Of a stretch of 64,000 nucleotides of DNA, positions 41,006-52,822 are shown piece by piece. Position 1 is the first letter of the stretch, and each line of letters begins with the position of its first letter. The position numbers were made by a program, and so were the translations under genes. Under the pieces are notes generated by a model. It saw only the letters and a program-made list of their open reading frames with translations. It was not told where the DNA came from and did not search any database. This stretch comes from Bacillus methanolicus (GTDB lineage Bacteria > Bacillota > Bacilli > Bacillales > Cytobacillaceae), in assembly GCF_008764295.1 (NCBI RefSeq), contig NZ_VTQX01000001.1, positions 62,001 to 126,000 of the forward strand, written 5' to 3'.

Positions 41006-41009
<4 letters not shown>
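39906..41009 (-). CDS. carA: Carbamoyl-phosphate synthase small (glutaminase) subunit
   Basis: CarA hydrolyses glutamine and channels ammonia to CarB. With the start at 41009 ([19 protein letters not shown]) it has 367 residues; the nucleophile is C246 in GICLGHQ, with H331 and E333 in [10 protein letters not shown]. The ATG overlaps the pyrC stop (ATGA). Called pyrAA in B. subtilis. The upstream open frame is only shifted pyrC sequence. Confidence 0.96.
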
Positions 41010-43187
<2,178 letters not shown>

Positions 43188-43243
43188 TTAAAAGAACCTC
43201 CTTTTTTTATAGACTTTGTTATAAGTAACAAAGCCGTTTTATC

Positions 43244-43366
43244 AAAAAAAACACCCTGAAAACATTCAGGGTGTTTTAAATAATGCTGGTTTCAAAGATA
43301 GCTATTTGTCACGCAACACTATCTTCACTACCAACTTATCTCACCCTTGTAAATCTCTCGGATTTA
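43244..43366 (-). promoter_or_regulatory. PyrR attenuator 3 (pyrP-pyrB gap)
   Basis: A strong terminator (stem ACACCCTGAA/TTCAGGGTGT, 43251-43274, then eight T on the minus strand) lies 60 bp before pyrB. Upstream, AAATCCGAGAGATTT (43351-43365) fits the PyrR-binding loop (UCCxGAGAG), though less well than the other two sites. UMP-bound PyrR should hold the anti-antiterminator and let the terminator form, cutting transcription before the biosynthetic genes. Confidence 0.82.
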
Positions 43367-43507
43367 ATTAAAGGCTGAACATATAACGTTTTATGGTGAA
43401 TCTAAAACCCATTTTAGCTTAGCTAATATGCTTTTTCTTCCCACAATTCGGCATCTCTTCTGGATTAAACACTGCTTTAGTAGCGCAAGTAGCCTTAAAA
43501 AGTGTAT

Positions 43508-44821
43508 CTACGCAATATCCTGATTAACAGCATCATCAGACTCAAGGTTTCCCTGCTCTCTACCGGGCAATACAATATTGAGAATTACTCCAACAATAGC
43601 AGCTAACGCCATTCCCTCGACGCTGAAAGCTTCTGAAATTTCCAAAGCTGCTCCACCAATCCCCAATACCAAAATGACAGATGAGATGACTAAATTGCGA
43701 TTATTGCCAAAGTCGATCTTGCTGTCAACAAGCATGCGCAATCCGCTTGATGCAATAATTCCGAAAAGTAAAATGGAAATTCCGCCAAGCACTGCAGTCG
43801 GAATCGTCTGGATGAATGCCATCGCTTTTCCCACGAATGAGAAGAGAATCGCAATGACCGCGGCACCGAAAATCACATATACAGAATAAACTCTCGTAAT
43901 TGCCAAAACTCCAATATTTTCTCCATATGTTGTTTTAGGCGGACCTCCCATAAATGCACTGACAAAGGTTCCCAATCCATCAGCTACTATTGAACGATGC
44001 AATCCAGGATCTTTAATATAATTGCGGTTGACAACTCTTCCTAACACTAATTGATGTCCGATATGTTCAGATATTGTAACAAAAACAATTGGAACCATCG
44101 CTAACATAATGGAAGATGTAATCGAAAATTCGTAGTGAACACCAGGAAAGAGGAAGTCGGGCATCGCAAACCAACTTGCTTCCCTTACCGCTGTAAAATC
44201 AACGATACCCACGATAGCCGAATAAATATAACCAACAATTAAGCCTAACAAAATTGGCATTGCACTTAAAATATTTTTGAAATAGACGGTGAAAATAATC
44301 GCCGCAAATAGCGTCACTAACGCGGCAGTAAAGTGAATAAAACTATATTCACCATTCACATTCATGGCCATATCCACTGCTGTTGCTGCTAAACCTAATC
44401 CGATTACCATAATAACCGGTGCAACCACAATCGGTGGTAAGAGACGCATTAACCATTTGTATCCTGTTTTCCAAATAATGAGTGAGACAACCCCGTAGGT
44501 AATCCCTACTGCCATCGCACCAATCATTGCATTCCCTGGATTAACGCTCATTCCATTTTCGTCAAGGCCTCCAGCTGCAATCAAGATCGGTGCGATGAAT
44601 GCAAAGGACGAACCTAAATAGGCGGGCACTTTAAATTGTGTGATTAGCAGAAAAAGGATTGTTGCAATTCCGCTCGTTAACAGCGCGATTGCTGGACTTA
44701 ATCCTACTAATTTAGGCACTAAAATCGTCGCACCAAACATCGCAAACATATGCTGGAAGCTTAATGTAAGCATTTGTGTCGCTGTTGGTTTTTCATGAAT
44801 ATCAAGTACTGGTCTGTTCAT
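43508..44821 (-). CDS. pyrP: Uracil permease
   Basis: PyrP is a membrane uracil:proton symporter of the NCS2 family, with 437 residues and about 14 hydrophobic segments. It carries the family region LVVGYIYSAIVGIV and the conserved substrate loop GGPPKTTYGENIGVLAITRVYS. The SD TAGGGGG precedes the ATG. Its place after pyrR and before pyrB, with attenuators on both sides, links uptake to the same UMP signal as synthesis. Confidence 0.96.
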   Translation of the reverse strand: MNRPVLDIHEKPTATQMLTLSFQHMFAMFGATILVPKLVGLSPAIALLTSGIATILFLLITQFKVPAYLGSSFAFIAPILIAAGGLDENGMSVNPGNAMIGAMAVGITYGVVSLIIWKTGYKWLMRLLPPIVVAPVIMVIGLGLAATAVDMAMNVNGEYSFIHFTAALVTLFAAIIFTVYFKNILSAMPILLGLIVGYIYSAIVGIVDFTAVREASWFAMPDFLFPGVHYEFSITSSIMLAMVPIVFVTISEHIGHQLVLGRVVNRNYIKDPGLHRSIVADGLGTFVSAFMGGPPKTTYGENIGVLAITRVYSVYVIFGAAVIAILFSFVGKAMAFIQTIPTAVLGGISILLFGIIASSGLRMLVDSKIDFGNNRNLVISSVILVLGIGGAALEISEAFSVEGMALAAIVGVILNIVLPGREQGNLESDDAVNQDIA

Positions 44822-44839
44822 TTCTATTTCCCCCTAATA

Positions 44840-44886
44840 AGAAAAGCGCACGGCGCTTTCGGAACAATTAAAGTTCAAATTGTTCC
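44840..44886 (-). promoter_or_regulatory. Tandem hairpins in the pyrP leader
   Basis: Two adjoining hairpins precede the pyrP SD. GGAACAATT/AATTGTTCC (44861-44886) is followed directly by AAAGCGC/GCGCTTT (44843-44859) and TCTTATT. The second is terminator-like but with a weak T run. They are separate from the clear PyrR attenuator 185 bp upstream, and they could form a second stop/go switch or a block on pyrP translation. Confidence 0.5.
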
Positions 44887-45070
44887 AGCTAATGATTATT
44901 CAGAGTAGTTTCTCTCAGTGCTCATCGCCATCAAACTGGAAGAACCTGTTCCTTCCGAGAAAGGAAATCCGATTCAGCATATGCAAATATGGGAAAGGAC
45001 CTGAAGTTTGATAGGCTTTTGCTACTTGTGCGTGACAGTTCTTAAAGTCAAAATTAATTCATTCTGGCAT

Positions 45071-45169
45071 AAAAATACCTCTTTGAAAATTCCTTTCAAA
45101 GAGGCTAGGCGCAAGAATACAAGGGGGTACCCCTTATACTATTCTTCCTTTTGCTAGCCTCTCTGGACT
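45071..45169 (-). promoter_or_regulatory. PyrR attenuator 2 (pyrR-pyrP gap)
   Basis: AGTCCAGAGAGGCT (45156-45169) is a perfect PyrR-binding loop sequence. It is followed by a hairpin AAGGGG/CCCCTT and then an 11-bp perfect terminator stem CCTCTTTGAAA/TTTCAAAGAGG (45078-45104) with TATTTTT. It starts 20 bp after the pyrR stop and controls pyrP and everything downstream. Confidence 0.92.
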
Positions 45170-45188
45170 ACACTTAAAAAGGTTGACG

Positions 45189-45746
<558 letters not shown>

Positions 45747-45754
45747 TCATTAGA

Positions 45755-45868
45755 CAAAAAATCCTCTCACCTGAGGGCGAGAGGATGAACGAATGGTATA
45801 ACTTAAATGTAACTTTGGACATTCATTGTCCAGCTACAAATCCGCTTCCTTCCCAGCCTCTCTGGACT
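45755..45868 (-). promoter_or_regulatory. PyrR attenuator 1 (pyr operon 5' leader)
   Basis: The PyrR-binding loop AGTCCAGAGAGGCT (45855-45868) lies about 30 nt after the promoter. The terminator pairs ATCCTCTC with GAGAGGAT (45761-45786) and ends in TTTTTT. The SD of pyrR follows within 20 bp. Confidence 0.92.
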
Positions 45869-45896
45869 GTCTTAAAGGACTTATGAAACTATAGTA

Positions 45897-45925
45897 ATAA
45901 TAGCTTACCCGTACTTACTTGTCAA
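45897..45925 (-). promoter_or_regulatory. Sigma-A promoter of the pyr operon
   Basis: TTGACA, 17 bp, TATTAT on the minus strand, the best promoter in the window. The -35 hexamer contains the TGA stop codon of rluD, so the operon begins without any spacer after the previous gene. Confidence 0.88.
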
Positions 45926-46833
45926 CGATTATTTCGAAGCTTATTTAGTAATTCGACAAAATCCTGTGGAAGCGGTGCTTCGAATTCCAAATATTCCCCA
46001 CTCCTTGGGTGAACAAAACCTAGTACCCCAGCATGTAATACTTGTCCGCCAAAATCAATTGTTTTTCTTGGACCGTACTTCGGATCTCCTGCAAGAGGAT
46101 AGCCAATATATTTCATATGCACACGGATCTGGTGCGTTCTTCCCGTTTCAAGCTGACACTCGACAAAGGTAAAGTCAGGAAATCTTTCTAATACTTGAAA
46201 GTGTGTAACTGCATGTTTGCCATTGTCTATAACTGTCATGCTTTGCCGTTCCTTAGGATCTCTAGCAATAGGGGCATTAATGGTTCCATAATCGTGTTGA
46301 ATGTTTCCATGAACGACTGCTCGATATTTTCTTGTCACGGTTTTTTCTACGAGTTGATTAACTAGATGCTCATGAGCATAGTCATTTTTAGCAACCATCA
46401 ACAAGCCAGATGTATCTTTATCAATACGATGAACAATCCCTGGTCGTAACACACCGTTTATCCCCGATAAATCTTTACAATGGGCCATTAAACCATTGAC
46501 AAGTGTTCCTGTTAAATGACCAGGAGCTGGATGTACAACCATACCTTTTGGTTTGTTCACGACAATGACATCTTTATCCTCATAATAAATATCGAGAGCC
46601 ATTTCTTCAGGGACAACATCTAGTTCTTCTGGATCCGGAATCGAAATTTCAATTTTATCATGTAAATTGCTTTTATAATTCGTCTTTATCTTTTTTCCAT
46701 TTACAAGGACATTGCCTTCTTTAATCCATGTTTGCACTTGTGTCCTTGACCATTCATTATTCAATGATGAGAGCACCTTATCAATTCTTTCATTCACTTG
46801 CTCCTCATCAATGATGTGTTCCTGTTTCTCCAT
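45922..46833 (-). CDS. rluD: RluD/RsuA-superfamily 23S rRNA pseudouridine synthase (YlyB)
   Basis: This enzyme converts uridines to pseudouridine, probably in helix 69 of 23S rRNA. The 303-residue protein has an N-terminal S4 RNA-binding domain (about 12-75) and a catalytic domain with the active-site Asp in [15 protein letters not shown] and the [12 protein letters not shown] motif. It starts 26 bp inside lspA with the SD GGAGAAG. Exact target position is inferred from family only. In B. subtilis the gene is ylyB, between lspA and pyrR. Confidence 0.93.
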   Translation of the reverse strand: MEKQEHIIDEEQVNERIDKVLSSLNNEWSRTQVQTWIKEGNVLVNGKKIKTNYKSNLHDKIEISIPDPEELDVVPEEMALDIYYEDKDVIVVNKPKGMVVHPAPGHLTGTLVNGLMAHCKDLSGINGVLRPGIVHRIDKDTSGLLMVAKNDYAHEHLVNQLVEKTVTRKYRAVVHGNIQHDYGTINAPIARDPKERQSMTVIDNGKHAVTHFQVLERFPDFTFVECQLETGRTHQIRVHMKYIGYPLAGDPKYGPRKTIDFGGQVLHAGVLGFVHPRSGEYLEFEAPLPQDFVELLNKLRNNR

Positions 46834-47299
46834 CTAACTTCTCCTTTGCTTTCCGCTCTTCACGGAACATTTGAATCATTAGGAGGGCAACCCCTACTAC
46901 TAAAGCTGAATCAGCGACATTAAATATCGGGAAATCATATCCAAATATATATGTATCGACAAAGTCTACCACTTCTTTTCGGAAAATGCGATCAATGAAA
47001 TTACCAATGGCACCGCCAAGCATTAATCCTAATGATGTCCCAAGGAGAACGCTTCCCTTGGCATGCTTAGCCATGTAGTAAACGATTCCGACAATTACCA
47101 CTGTTGTAATAATATAGAAAAACCACATTTGCCCAGGTAAAATACCCCAAGCTGCTCCTATATTTCGATGGGAAGTAATATAGAGAAAATTCTCCACTAT
47201 CGTGATACTTTCCCCCAACTCCATATTTTTTACAATTAACCATTTTGTCCATTGATCGAGTCCTATAATTACAAATGCCAATATGTAATATAAAAACAC
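46808..47299 (-). CDS. lspA: Lipoprotein signal peptidase (signal peptidase II)
   Basis: LspA removes signal peptides from diacylated lipoproteins at the membrane. The 163-residue protein has four transmembrane helices and the two catalytic aspartates in GNFIDRI and FNVADS. The start is GTG ([20 protein letters not shown]), placed by GGAGG eight bases upstream. The SD-start spacer lies in one arm of a 10-bp inverted repeat, which may limit initiation. Confidence 0.96.
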   Translation of the reverse strand: MFLYYILAFVIIGLDQWTKWLIVKNMELGESITIVENFLYITSHRNIGAAWGILPGQMWFFYIITTVVIVGIVYYMAKHAKGSVLLGTSLGLMLGGAIGNFIDRIFRKEVVDFVDTYIFGYDFPIFNVADSALVVGVALLMIQMFREERKAKEKLDGETGTHH

Positions 47300-47338
47300 A
47301 AAGGTAACCTCCAGCTCATACGAAAATTGTTACCTTTG
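47299..47338 (-). promoter_or_regulatory. Inverted repeat covering the lspA ribosome-binding region
   Basis: CAAAGGTAAC (47338-47329 on the minus strand) pairs perfectly over 10 bp with GTTACCTTTG (47308-47299), loop 20 nt. The second arm spans the last SD base, the whole SD-to-start spacer and the first base of the GTG. If it forms in mRNA it should reduce initiation. Confidence 0.6.
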
Positions 47339-47390
47339 CATTTTAGCATACAACTTATAAAAACGGTAGGGATTGGAATCTCATAAGAGC

Positions 47391-47669
47391 TTAATGATAG
47401 AGTGGTTTGCAATAAAATTTGCTGATTTCATTCACATCATCAATCGATTTAATCGTCGGGACAATCGTGAGATAATCTGCTGGAATCAGTTCTCCAGAAT
47501 TCTCGCAAAAACCAAATGTCCCTGACTCCATTTTTCTAATCGTCTCTTCAATATCTCTTAGCTCGTCCTCAATTATCGGTTTAATACTTGAATCTTTATT
47601 AAGACTTGCTAATAATTCATGACGAATTATACGGAGTTCTGAATAGAGCCTTTGTTGATTCGCATCCAT
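47391..47669 (-). CDS. ylyA: Short DksA/TraR-like protein (YlyA) lacking the zinc-finger cysteine pairs
   Basis: The 92-residue protein has an N-terminal helical hairpin (about 1-50, RLYSELRIIRHELLASLNKD...DELRDIEETIRKMESG) and a C-terminal stretch TFGFCENSGELIPADYLTIVPT that matches the DksA/TraR zinc-finger region. The usual CxxC is C55-x-x-S58, and only one other cysteine (C87) follows, so a four-cysteine site cannot form. B. subtilis YlyA sits in this place between ileS and lspA and is reported to act on RNA polymerase in sporulation. Good SD (GGAGGGG). Function here is inferred. Confidence 0.75.
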   Translation of the reverse strand: MDANQQRLYSELRIIRHELLASLNKDSSIKPIIEDELRDIEETIRKMESGTFGFCENSGELIPADYLTIVPTIKSIDDVNEISKFYCKPLYH

Positions 47670-47878
47670 ATCTACCCCTCCGCCTTTGCAAATTTTTAAG
47701 TTCTCATTAAACCTTTGTTATTTCTTTTAGTATTGCCTCACTTAACATTCTGACACAGGCAAACATTTGACAGACTGAACAACCTTTTACGATCTTGGAA
47801 GATTTTTTCCCCTTTCATATTGTATAAAGTATAAATGAAAATGGTTCTTCGCCCTTTAAACTTAGAAAAAATTCCATA

Positions 47879-47916
47879 AAAAAACTCTCTAAGACGATCG
47901 TCTTAGAGAGTTTTTT
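47879..47916 (-). terminator. Terminator of ileS
   Basis: A perfect 38-bp palindrome centred at 47897/47898 (AAAAAACTCTCTAAGAC, GATC, and the complement), ending in T7 on the minus strand. It begins one base after the ileS stop and would work in both directions. Confidence 0.9.
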
Positions 47917-47917
47917 C

Positions 47918-50689
47918 CTAACTTAAATGACTGTAATGTTGCTCTACAACTTCTGCACAGCGTGGGCAAAGTGTTGGGTGTTGCTCATTTTTTCCAACTT
48001 CAGTTGTTACAACCCAGCAGCGTTCACATGTTTCACCATCCGCCTTCGCCACAACAATGGCTGCATGCTCTAGCTTAAGCGCATGATCAGGCGCTTCATC
48101 ATACGTTCCGGCAATTTCAAACCCTGATACGATAAAGAGCTGCTGCAAATTCTCTGAAATAGAAGCAAGCAAGTCTTTTGTTTCTCCATTAACGTACAGA
48201 CTTACTTTTGCCGATAATGATTTTCCAATCACTTTTTCGTTTCTTGCCTCTTCCAATGCCTTCAAAATATCATCGCGCACATCCATAAACGCAGTCCATT
48301 TTTTTACTAATTCATTCCCATTTGCAAGTTCTTTATCCTCTGGAATTGTAGTTAGTTGGACGCTTACCTCTTCTACATTTGGAATATGCCCCCAAACTTC
48401 ATCCGCTGTATGTGGAAGAATTGGCGCTACTAATTTTGTTAAAGTGATTAAGCATTCATATAAAACGGATTGAATTGATCGGCGCTCTTCGTTATCCGGT
48501 GCCTCGATATAAAGAACATCCTTCGCAAAGTCTAGGTAGAAGGCACTTAAATCAAGTGTACAGAAATTATTGACCGCATGATAAATGGAAGCATACTCAT
48601 AGTTCTCATAGGAATTTCTCACATTTTTTATCAAGTGATTTAATTTCACTAAAATGAATTGGTCTACTTCTCTTAATTGTTCGTATGCCACCTTATTTAC
48701 ACTTGGATTAAAGTCGGCAAGATTTCCTAATAAGAACCGGAATGTATTTCTAATTTTGCGATACACTTCTGCTACTTGCTTGAGTATTGCGTCAGAGACC
48801 CTTACGTCAGCTTGATAATCAACGGAAGATACCCATAATCGCAAAATATCTGCTCCAAGCTGGTTCATAACTTTTTCAGGGATAATCACATTTCCGATTG
48901 ATTTACTCATTTTTCTACCTTCACCATCAAGTACAAAACCGTGACTTAAAACTCCTTTATAAGGCGCTTTTCCTGTAACAGCTACGGCTGTTGATAATGA
49001 TGAATTAAACCAACCACGGTACTGGTCAGAACCCTCTAAATAAAGATCGGCAGGTCGTTGTAAGTCTTCACGTTCTTCTAAAACTGCTTGATGGGATGAA
49101 CCTGAATCAAACCAAACATCCATAATATCCGTTTCTTTTGTGAATTTTCCATTTGGACTTGATTCATGTGTAAAGCCTTCCGGCAATAAATCTTTTGCAT
49201 CTCGTTCAAACCAAATATTCGAGCCATGCTGACGGAATAAGTCAGAAATATGATTGATCGTTTCATCAGTAATAATCGGTTCGCCATTTTCACCGTAAAA
49301 CACTGGAATCGGAACTCCCCATACGCGTTGACGTGATATACACCAATCGCCACGATCTCTTACCATATTGAAGAGACGAGTTTCCCCCCAAGCTGGCACC
49401 CACTTTGTTTCTTTTACAGCATCCAGTAGCTCATTGCGGAAATCTTTAATCGATGCAAACCACTGAGCAGTTGCGCGGAAAATTACTGGTTTCTTCGTTC
49501 TCCAATCATGTGGATACGAATGGGTAATAAAATCCAATTTCAACAAGGCGCCAACTTCTTGAAGTTTTTCTGTAATTTGTTTGTTCGCACTGTCATAAAA
49601 TAATCCTTCAAAACCTGGTGCCTCACTTGTAAAGACGCCTCTATCATCGACAGGACTTAATACATCCAAACCGTATTTCCTCCCAACAAGGAAGTCGTCC
49701 TCCCCATGTCCTGGTGCTGTATGAACGCAACCAGTACCAGCATCTGTCGTAACATGTTCACCAAGCATCACAAGGGAATCACGGCCATATAACGGATGCT
49801 TCGCTACGATATATTCAAGCTCGCTTCCCTTCAATGTTTTAACAACTGAAGCATCTTCCCAGCCAAGCTCTGTGGATACAGAATCTAATAATTCTTCAGC
49901 AATGACATATTTATTGCCTGTTACTTTAACAACGACATAATTTAAATCAGCATGCACAGTGATTCCAAGATTTGCTGGAATGGTCCATGGTGTTGTCGTC
50001 CAAATAATAATTTTTGTATCTGCATCAAGTACCCCTTTTCCGTCTTTCACATCAAAAGCAACATAAATAGAGGCTGAACGCTTATCTTTATATTCAATTT
50101 CTGCTTCAGCAAGAGCAGACTCACTTGATGGGGACCAATATACAGGTTTTAACCCTTTATAGATATAACCTTTTTTCGCCATTTCTCCAAATACTTTAAT
50201 TTGCTGTGCTTCATACTCTGGCTTTAAAGTGATATATGGATTTTCCCAATCCCCACGAACACCCAAACGTTTAAACTGAGCTCTTTGACTGTCAATTTGT
50301 TCATAAGCATATTCTTCACATAGCTTTCTAAATTCAGCAACTGTAAGTTCCTTGCGCTTAACCCCTTTATTTGTTAATGCTTGCTCAATTGGCAAACCAT
50401 GTGTATCCCATCCCGGTACATACGGAGCATGATAACCGCTCATTGATTTATAACGGACGATAAAATCCTTTAAAATTTTGTTTAAAGCATGCCCCATATG
50501 AATATCCCCATTTGCATATGGAGGACCATCGTGCAATACAAACATAGGAAGTCCTTTTGTCTTTTCCTGAACTGCCTTATAAATGTCCATCTCATTCCAT
50601 TTTTCCTGCATTTCAGGTTCTCTTTTTGGCAAATTTCCTCGCATTGGAAACTCTGTCTTTGGCATTAATAACGTGTCTTTATATTCCAT
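47918..50689 (-). CDS. ileS: Isoleucyl-tRNA synthetase
   Basis: IleS charges tRNA-Ile and edits valine. The 923-residue class I enzyme has the HIGH-type motif HMGH in [16 protein letters not shown], the editing domain CP1 (including the [11 protein letters not shown] motif), KMSKS in [10 protein letters not shown], and a C-terminal zinc site CERCWVV...CPRCAEVV. The zinc tail is the mupirocin-sensitive bacterial form. Transcription is controlled by the T-box leader upstream. Confidence 0.98.
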   Translation of the reverse strand: MEYKDTLLMPKTEFPMRGNLPKREPEMQEKWNEMDIYKAVQEKTKGLPMFVLHDGPPYANGDIHMGHALNKILKDFIVRYKSMSGYHAPYVPGWDTHGLPIEQALTNKGVKRKELTVAEFRKLCEEYAYEQIDSQRAQFKRLGVRGDWENPYITLKPEYEAQQIKVFGEMAKKGYIYKGLKPVYWSPSSESALAEAEIEYKDKRSASIYVAFDVKDGKGVLDADTKIIIWTTTPWTIPANLGITVHADLNYVVVKVTGNKYVIAEELLDSVSTELGWEDASVVKTLKGSELEYIVAKHPLYGRDSLVMLGEHVTTDAGTGCVHTAPGHGEDDFLVGRKYGLDVLSPVDDRGVFTSEAPGFEGLFYDSANKQITEKLQEVGALLKLDFITHSYPHDWRTKKPVIFRATAQWFASIKDFRNELLDAVKETKWVPAWGETRLFNMVRDRGDWCISRQRVWGVPIPVFYGENGEPIITDETINHISDLFRQHGSNIWFERDAKDLLPEGFTHESSPNGKFTKETDIMDVWFDSGSSHQAVLEEREDLQRPADLYLEGSDQYRGWFNSSLSTAVAVTGKAPYKGVLSHGFVLDGEGRKMSKSIGNVIIPEKVMNQLGADILRLWVSSVDYQADVRVSDAILKQVAEVYRKIRNTFRFLLGNLADFNPSVNKVAYEQLREVDQFILVKLNHLIKNVRNSYENYEYASIYHAVNNFCTLDLSAFYLDFAKDVLYIEAPDNEERRSIQSVLYECLITLTKLVAPILPHTADEVWGHIPNVEEVSVQLTTIPEDKELANGNELVKKWTAFMDVRDDILKALEEARNEKVIGKSLSAKVSLYVNGETKDLLASISENLQQLFIVSGFEIAGTYDEAPDHALKLEHAAIVVAKADGETCERCWVVTTEVGKNEQHPTLCPRCAEVVEQHYSHLS

Positions 50690-50780
50690 TTCTCTTCCTC
50701 CTTACAAGTCCTAGCTCACTAGTCATACAGTATTACCTAATTTCAGATTTTAAGGCATTTCATCCACATTTTTAAAACAC

Positions 50781-51045
50781 AAAAAACCCTCTCATCCCAA
50801 AAAGGGACGAGAAGGTTTTAAATCCCGCGGTACCACCCTTGTAGATAGAAAATCTATCCGCTCTATGTTCGTAACGTGAATAACACGCCTATGCCTACTT
50901 ATTTCAAAGAATCCATTCTTGAAAATGTTCAACTAGGTACTCAAGGGTGATTTCCAACTTTTTATCTTTGCCGAACTTTCACCGTCTTCGGCTCGCTACA
51001 GATAAGATTAAAAAAGTGTACTTGTCCCTCTCATCGTATGAAATA
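50781..51045 (-). ncRNA. T-box leader of ileS
   Basis: The T-box sequence AGGGTGGTACCGCGG (50825-50839, minus strand) is followed by a terminator whose stem pairs ACCTTCTCGTCCC with GGGATGAGAGGGT (50783-50817) and ends in TTTTTT. Stem I lies at about 50940-51035. ATC at 50949-50951 in GGAAATCACC is the likely isoleucine specifier codon. Uncharged tRNA-Ile should bind and stabilise the antiterminator, switching ileS on. Confidence 0.92.
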
Positions 51046-51059
51046 TATTTTATTAACGT

Positions 51060-51089
51060 ATTATATTCTCTTTTATGACGAGACGTCAA
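51060..51089 (-). promoter_or_regulatory. Sigma-A promoter of ileS
   Basis: TTGACG, 18 bp, TATAAT on the minus strand. As at pyrR, the -35 contains the TGA stop codon of the preceding gene (divIVA). Confidence 0.82.
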
Positions 51090-51601
51090 GCCATTGAATC
51101 TTCTTCCTCTGCGGATTTCAACTCTGCCGCGTCAATCTCATATTGCAAAAGATGATCCCAATCATCATTATTTAGCAGATCTAATTGAGCCTCAATCAAC
51201 ATTTTAAAGCGTGTGCGGAATACTTTTGATTGCTTTTTTAAATCCTCAATTTCCAAAGCGATCTTTCTTGCCTTCGATAATGACTCATTTACAATACGAT
51301 CGGCGTTTTTTTCCGCCTCTTTTATTATGAGCTTTGCCTCTTTTTGTGCGTTACGCTTAACTTCCTCTGCCGCCTCCTGGGCTACAACAATCGATTTATT
51401 CAATGTCTCCTCAATATTAGAAAAATGGCCAAGGCGCGCATTCATATCATTTAATTTTTCTTCTAATTCCTTTTTCTCACGAATGATGATTTCATAATCT
51501 TTAATTACCTGATCGAGAAATTCGTTTACTTCATCTTCATCATAACCTCGGAACCCTTTGTTAAACTCCTTGTTATGAATATCTAAAGGTGTTAATGGCA
51601 T
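51086..51601 (-). CDS. divIVA: Cell-division initiation protein DivIVA
   Basis: DivIVA binds negatively curved membrane at septa and poles and recruits MinJ/MinCD, and RacA during sporulation. The 171-residue protein has the N-terminal lipid-binding domain MPLTPLDIHNKEFNKGFRGYDEDEVNEFLDQV (1-32) and long coiled coils to about 150, with the typical VFRTRFKMLIEAQLDLL. The start is the ATG with GGAGGTGG upstream; five further in-frame codons lie before it. Last gene of the ylm cluster. Confidence 0.97.
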   Translation of the reverse strand: MPLTPLDIHNKEFNKGFRGYDEDEVNEFLDQVIKDYEIIIREKKELEEKLNDMNARLGHFSNIEETLNKSIVVAQEAAEEVKRNAQKEAKLIIKEAEKNADRIVNESLSKARKIALEIEDLKKQSKVFRTRFKMLIEAQLDLLNNDDWDHLLQYEIDAAELKSAEEEDSMA

Positions 51602-51703
51602 GAAGGCCACCTCCATATTTCTGTAAGTAGTATGTATTCATCAATATTCGACACTTGCTCTCATAATCCTGCACAATTCTAAAAAAATATGAGGCTTGAG
51701 CAG

Positions 51704-52477
51704 TTATTTTTGTTTACCACCGACAATTCGCCATTTATCTTTCTTTGTTTTCCCTTCAATCGAAATTAATTTGAGACGCCCAAAGCCTCTTACAGAAAGA
51801 ATGTCCGCCACACCGCATTCAAACGATGGGTTTTCAATCGTTGTCCAATTGACTTTGACTCGCTTATTTCTAATTAATTCTTGTGATTTTTGCCGAGAAA
51901 GATTAAGCAATGCAGCTAATACAGTATCTAAACGGAGCGAAGAAACAGTCGCAGTCATTTCCTGCCAATGACCTTCAATTACTAACCCTTCTTCGCTAGG
52001 CAGTTCCTTTAATGTTACAGAAGCCCGACCAATTTGGGTAAGTTGTAATTTGATATACTCACTTATTTCTTCTGTAACTAGGAATTGAATTCGCCCATCA
52101 TGAATGAGAATATCTCCAAATTTTCCTCTCTTCAATCCAAGAGCCATCAGGCTGCCAAGAACTTGAGGGTGTTCGATGGTTACAAACTTTACTGGATATT
52201 CTATTTCGAATAAGCGAATGTGAAAATCATTTCTCTCCACCTGCAAATATTCTGGATAGATTAATGCCCGTTTACGTTCATTATTTTCCTGTCCACCAAA
52301 AAACGCCACCTGGATTTCCGACTGACTACCCACAACCGCCTGAACGATCTGCTGCTCTCGTGGATCGAGAAAATCTGTTAACTTAGAGCTGTAGGTTTGC
52401 TCAACATATTCCATCCATTGCAAAGCCATATCTATAAATTCTCTTTCTTCAGTGCGGAAATGCTGATAAATATTCAT
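51704..52477 (-). CDS. ylmH: YlmH, S4-domain RNA-binding protein
   Basis: YlmH is an RNA-binding protein with an S4 domain, linked in recent work on B. subtilis to rescue of stalled 50S complexes. The 257-residue protein begins MNIYQHFRTEEREFID; the C-terminal S4 domain spans about 180-245 (RLDTVLAALLNLSRQKSQELIRNKRVKVN). The start has AGGTGA upstream; the longer frame lacks an SD. It follows ylmG after a terminator-like hairpin. Confidence 0.92.
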   Translation of the reverse strand: MNIYQHFRTEEREFIDMALQWMEYVEQTYSSKLTDFLDPREQQIVQAVVGSQSEIQVAFFGGQENNERKRALIYPEYLQVERNDFHIRLFEIEYPVKFVTIEHPQVLGSLMALGLKRGKFGDILIHDGRIQFLVTEEISEYIKLQLTQIGRASVTLKELPSEEGLVIEGHWQEMTATVSSLRLDTVLAALLNLSRQKSQELIRNKRVKVNWTTIENPSFECGVADILSVRGFGRLKLISIEGKTKKDKWRIVGGKQK

Positions 52478-52497
52478 GTTATCACCTAGAATGAATG

Positions 52498-52527
52498 AAA
52501 AAAGGGGGATCATCATTAGCCCCTTTT
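52498..52527 (-). terminator. Hairpin with T run between ylmG and ylmH
   Basis: AAAAGGGG/CCCCTTTT with a 12-nt loop and TTTTTT on the minus strand, 25 bp past the ylmG stop. It should reduce transcription of ylmH and divIVA relative to ylmC-ylmG. Confidence 0.7.
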
Positions 52528-52552
52528 ATTACTTAATATGAGTAAATTCCCC

Positions 52553-52819
52553 TTAAATGATCCAATAGTACAGCTGATGCAATCCACTTGTAGCAAATCG
52601 TAATACCAAAATCGCCACTATTGGAGAAATATCGATCATACCAAGTGGTGGGATAATTCTACGAAATGGATCCAAATACGGTTCACAAATTCTTGCTAAA
52701 AATTGACCAATTGCAGAATCTCTCGCATTTGGAAACCATGAAAGTAAAATATAAATAATCAATGCCCATGAGTAAATTGAAATAAGTTGAACCAAAAGAC
52801 TAAAAATCGTTGTAAGCAA
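52553..52819 (-). CDS. ylmG: YggT family membrane protein YlmG
   Basis: This 88-residue protein has two hydrophobic helices (about 4-27 and 62-86) separated by the family motif [32 protein letters not shown]. Its role is unsettled; it is a constant neighbour of sepF and is linked to the membrane and division machinery. The start is TTG, three bases after the sepF stop, with the SD GAGGTGG formed by the end of sepF. Confidence 0.92.
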   Translation of the reverse strand: MLTTIFSLLVQLISIYSWALIIYILLSWFPNARDSAIGQFLARICEPYLDPFRRIIPPLGMIDISPIVAILVLRFATSGLHQLYYWII

Positions 52820-52822
52820 CCA

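Noticed and set aside
44863-45070. Possible purine or SAM riboswitch between pyrR and pyrP
   Set aside because: None of the conserved core motifs of these riboswitches is present; left as an unexplained structured spacer.
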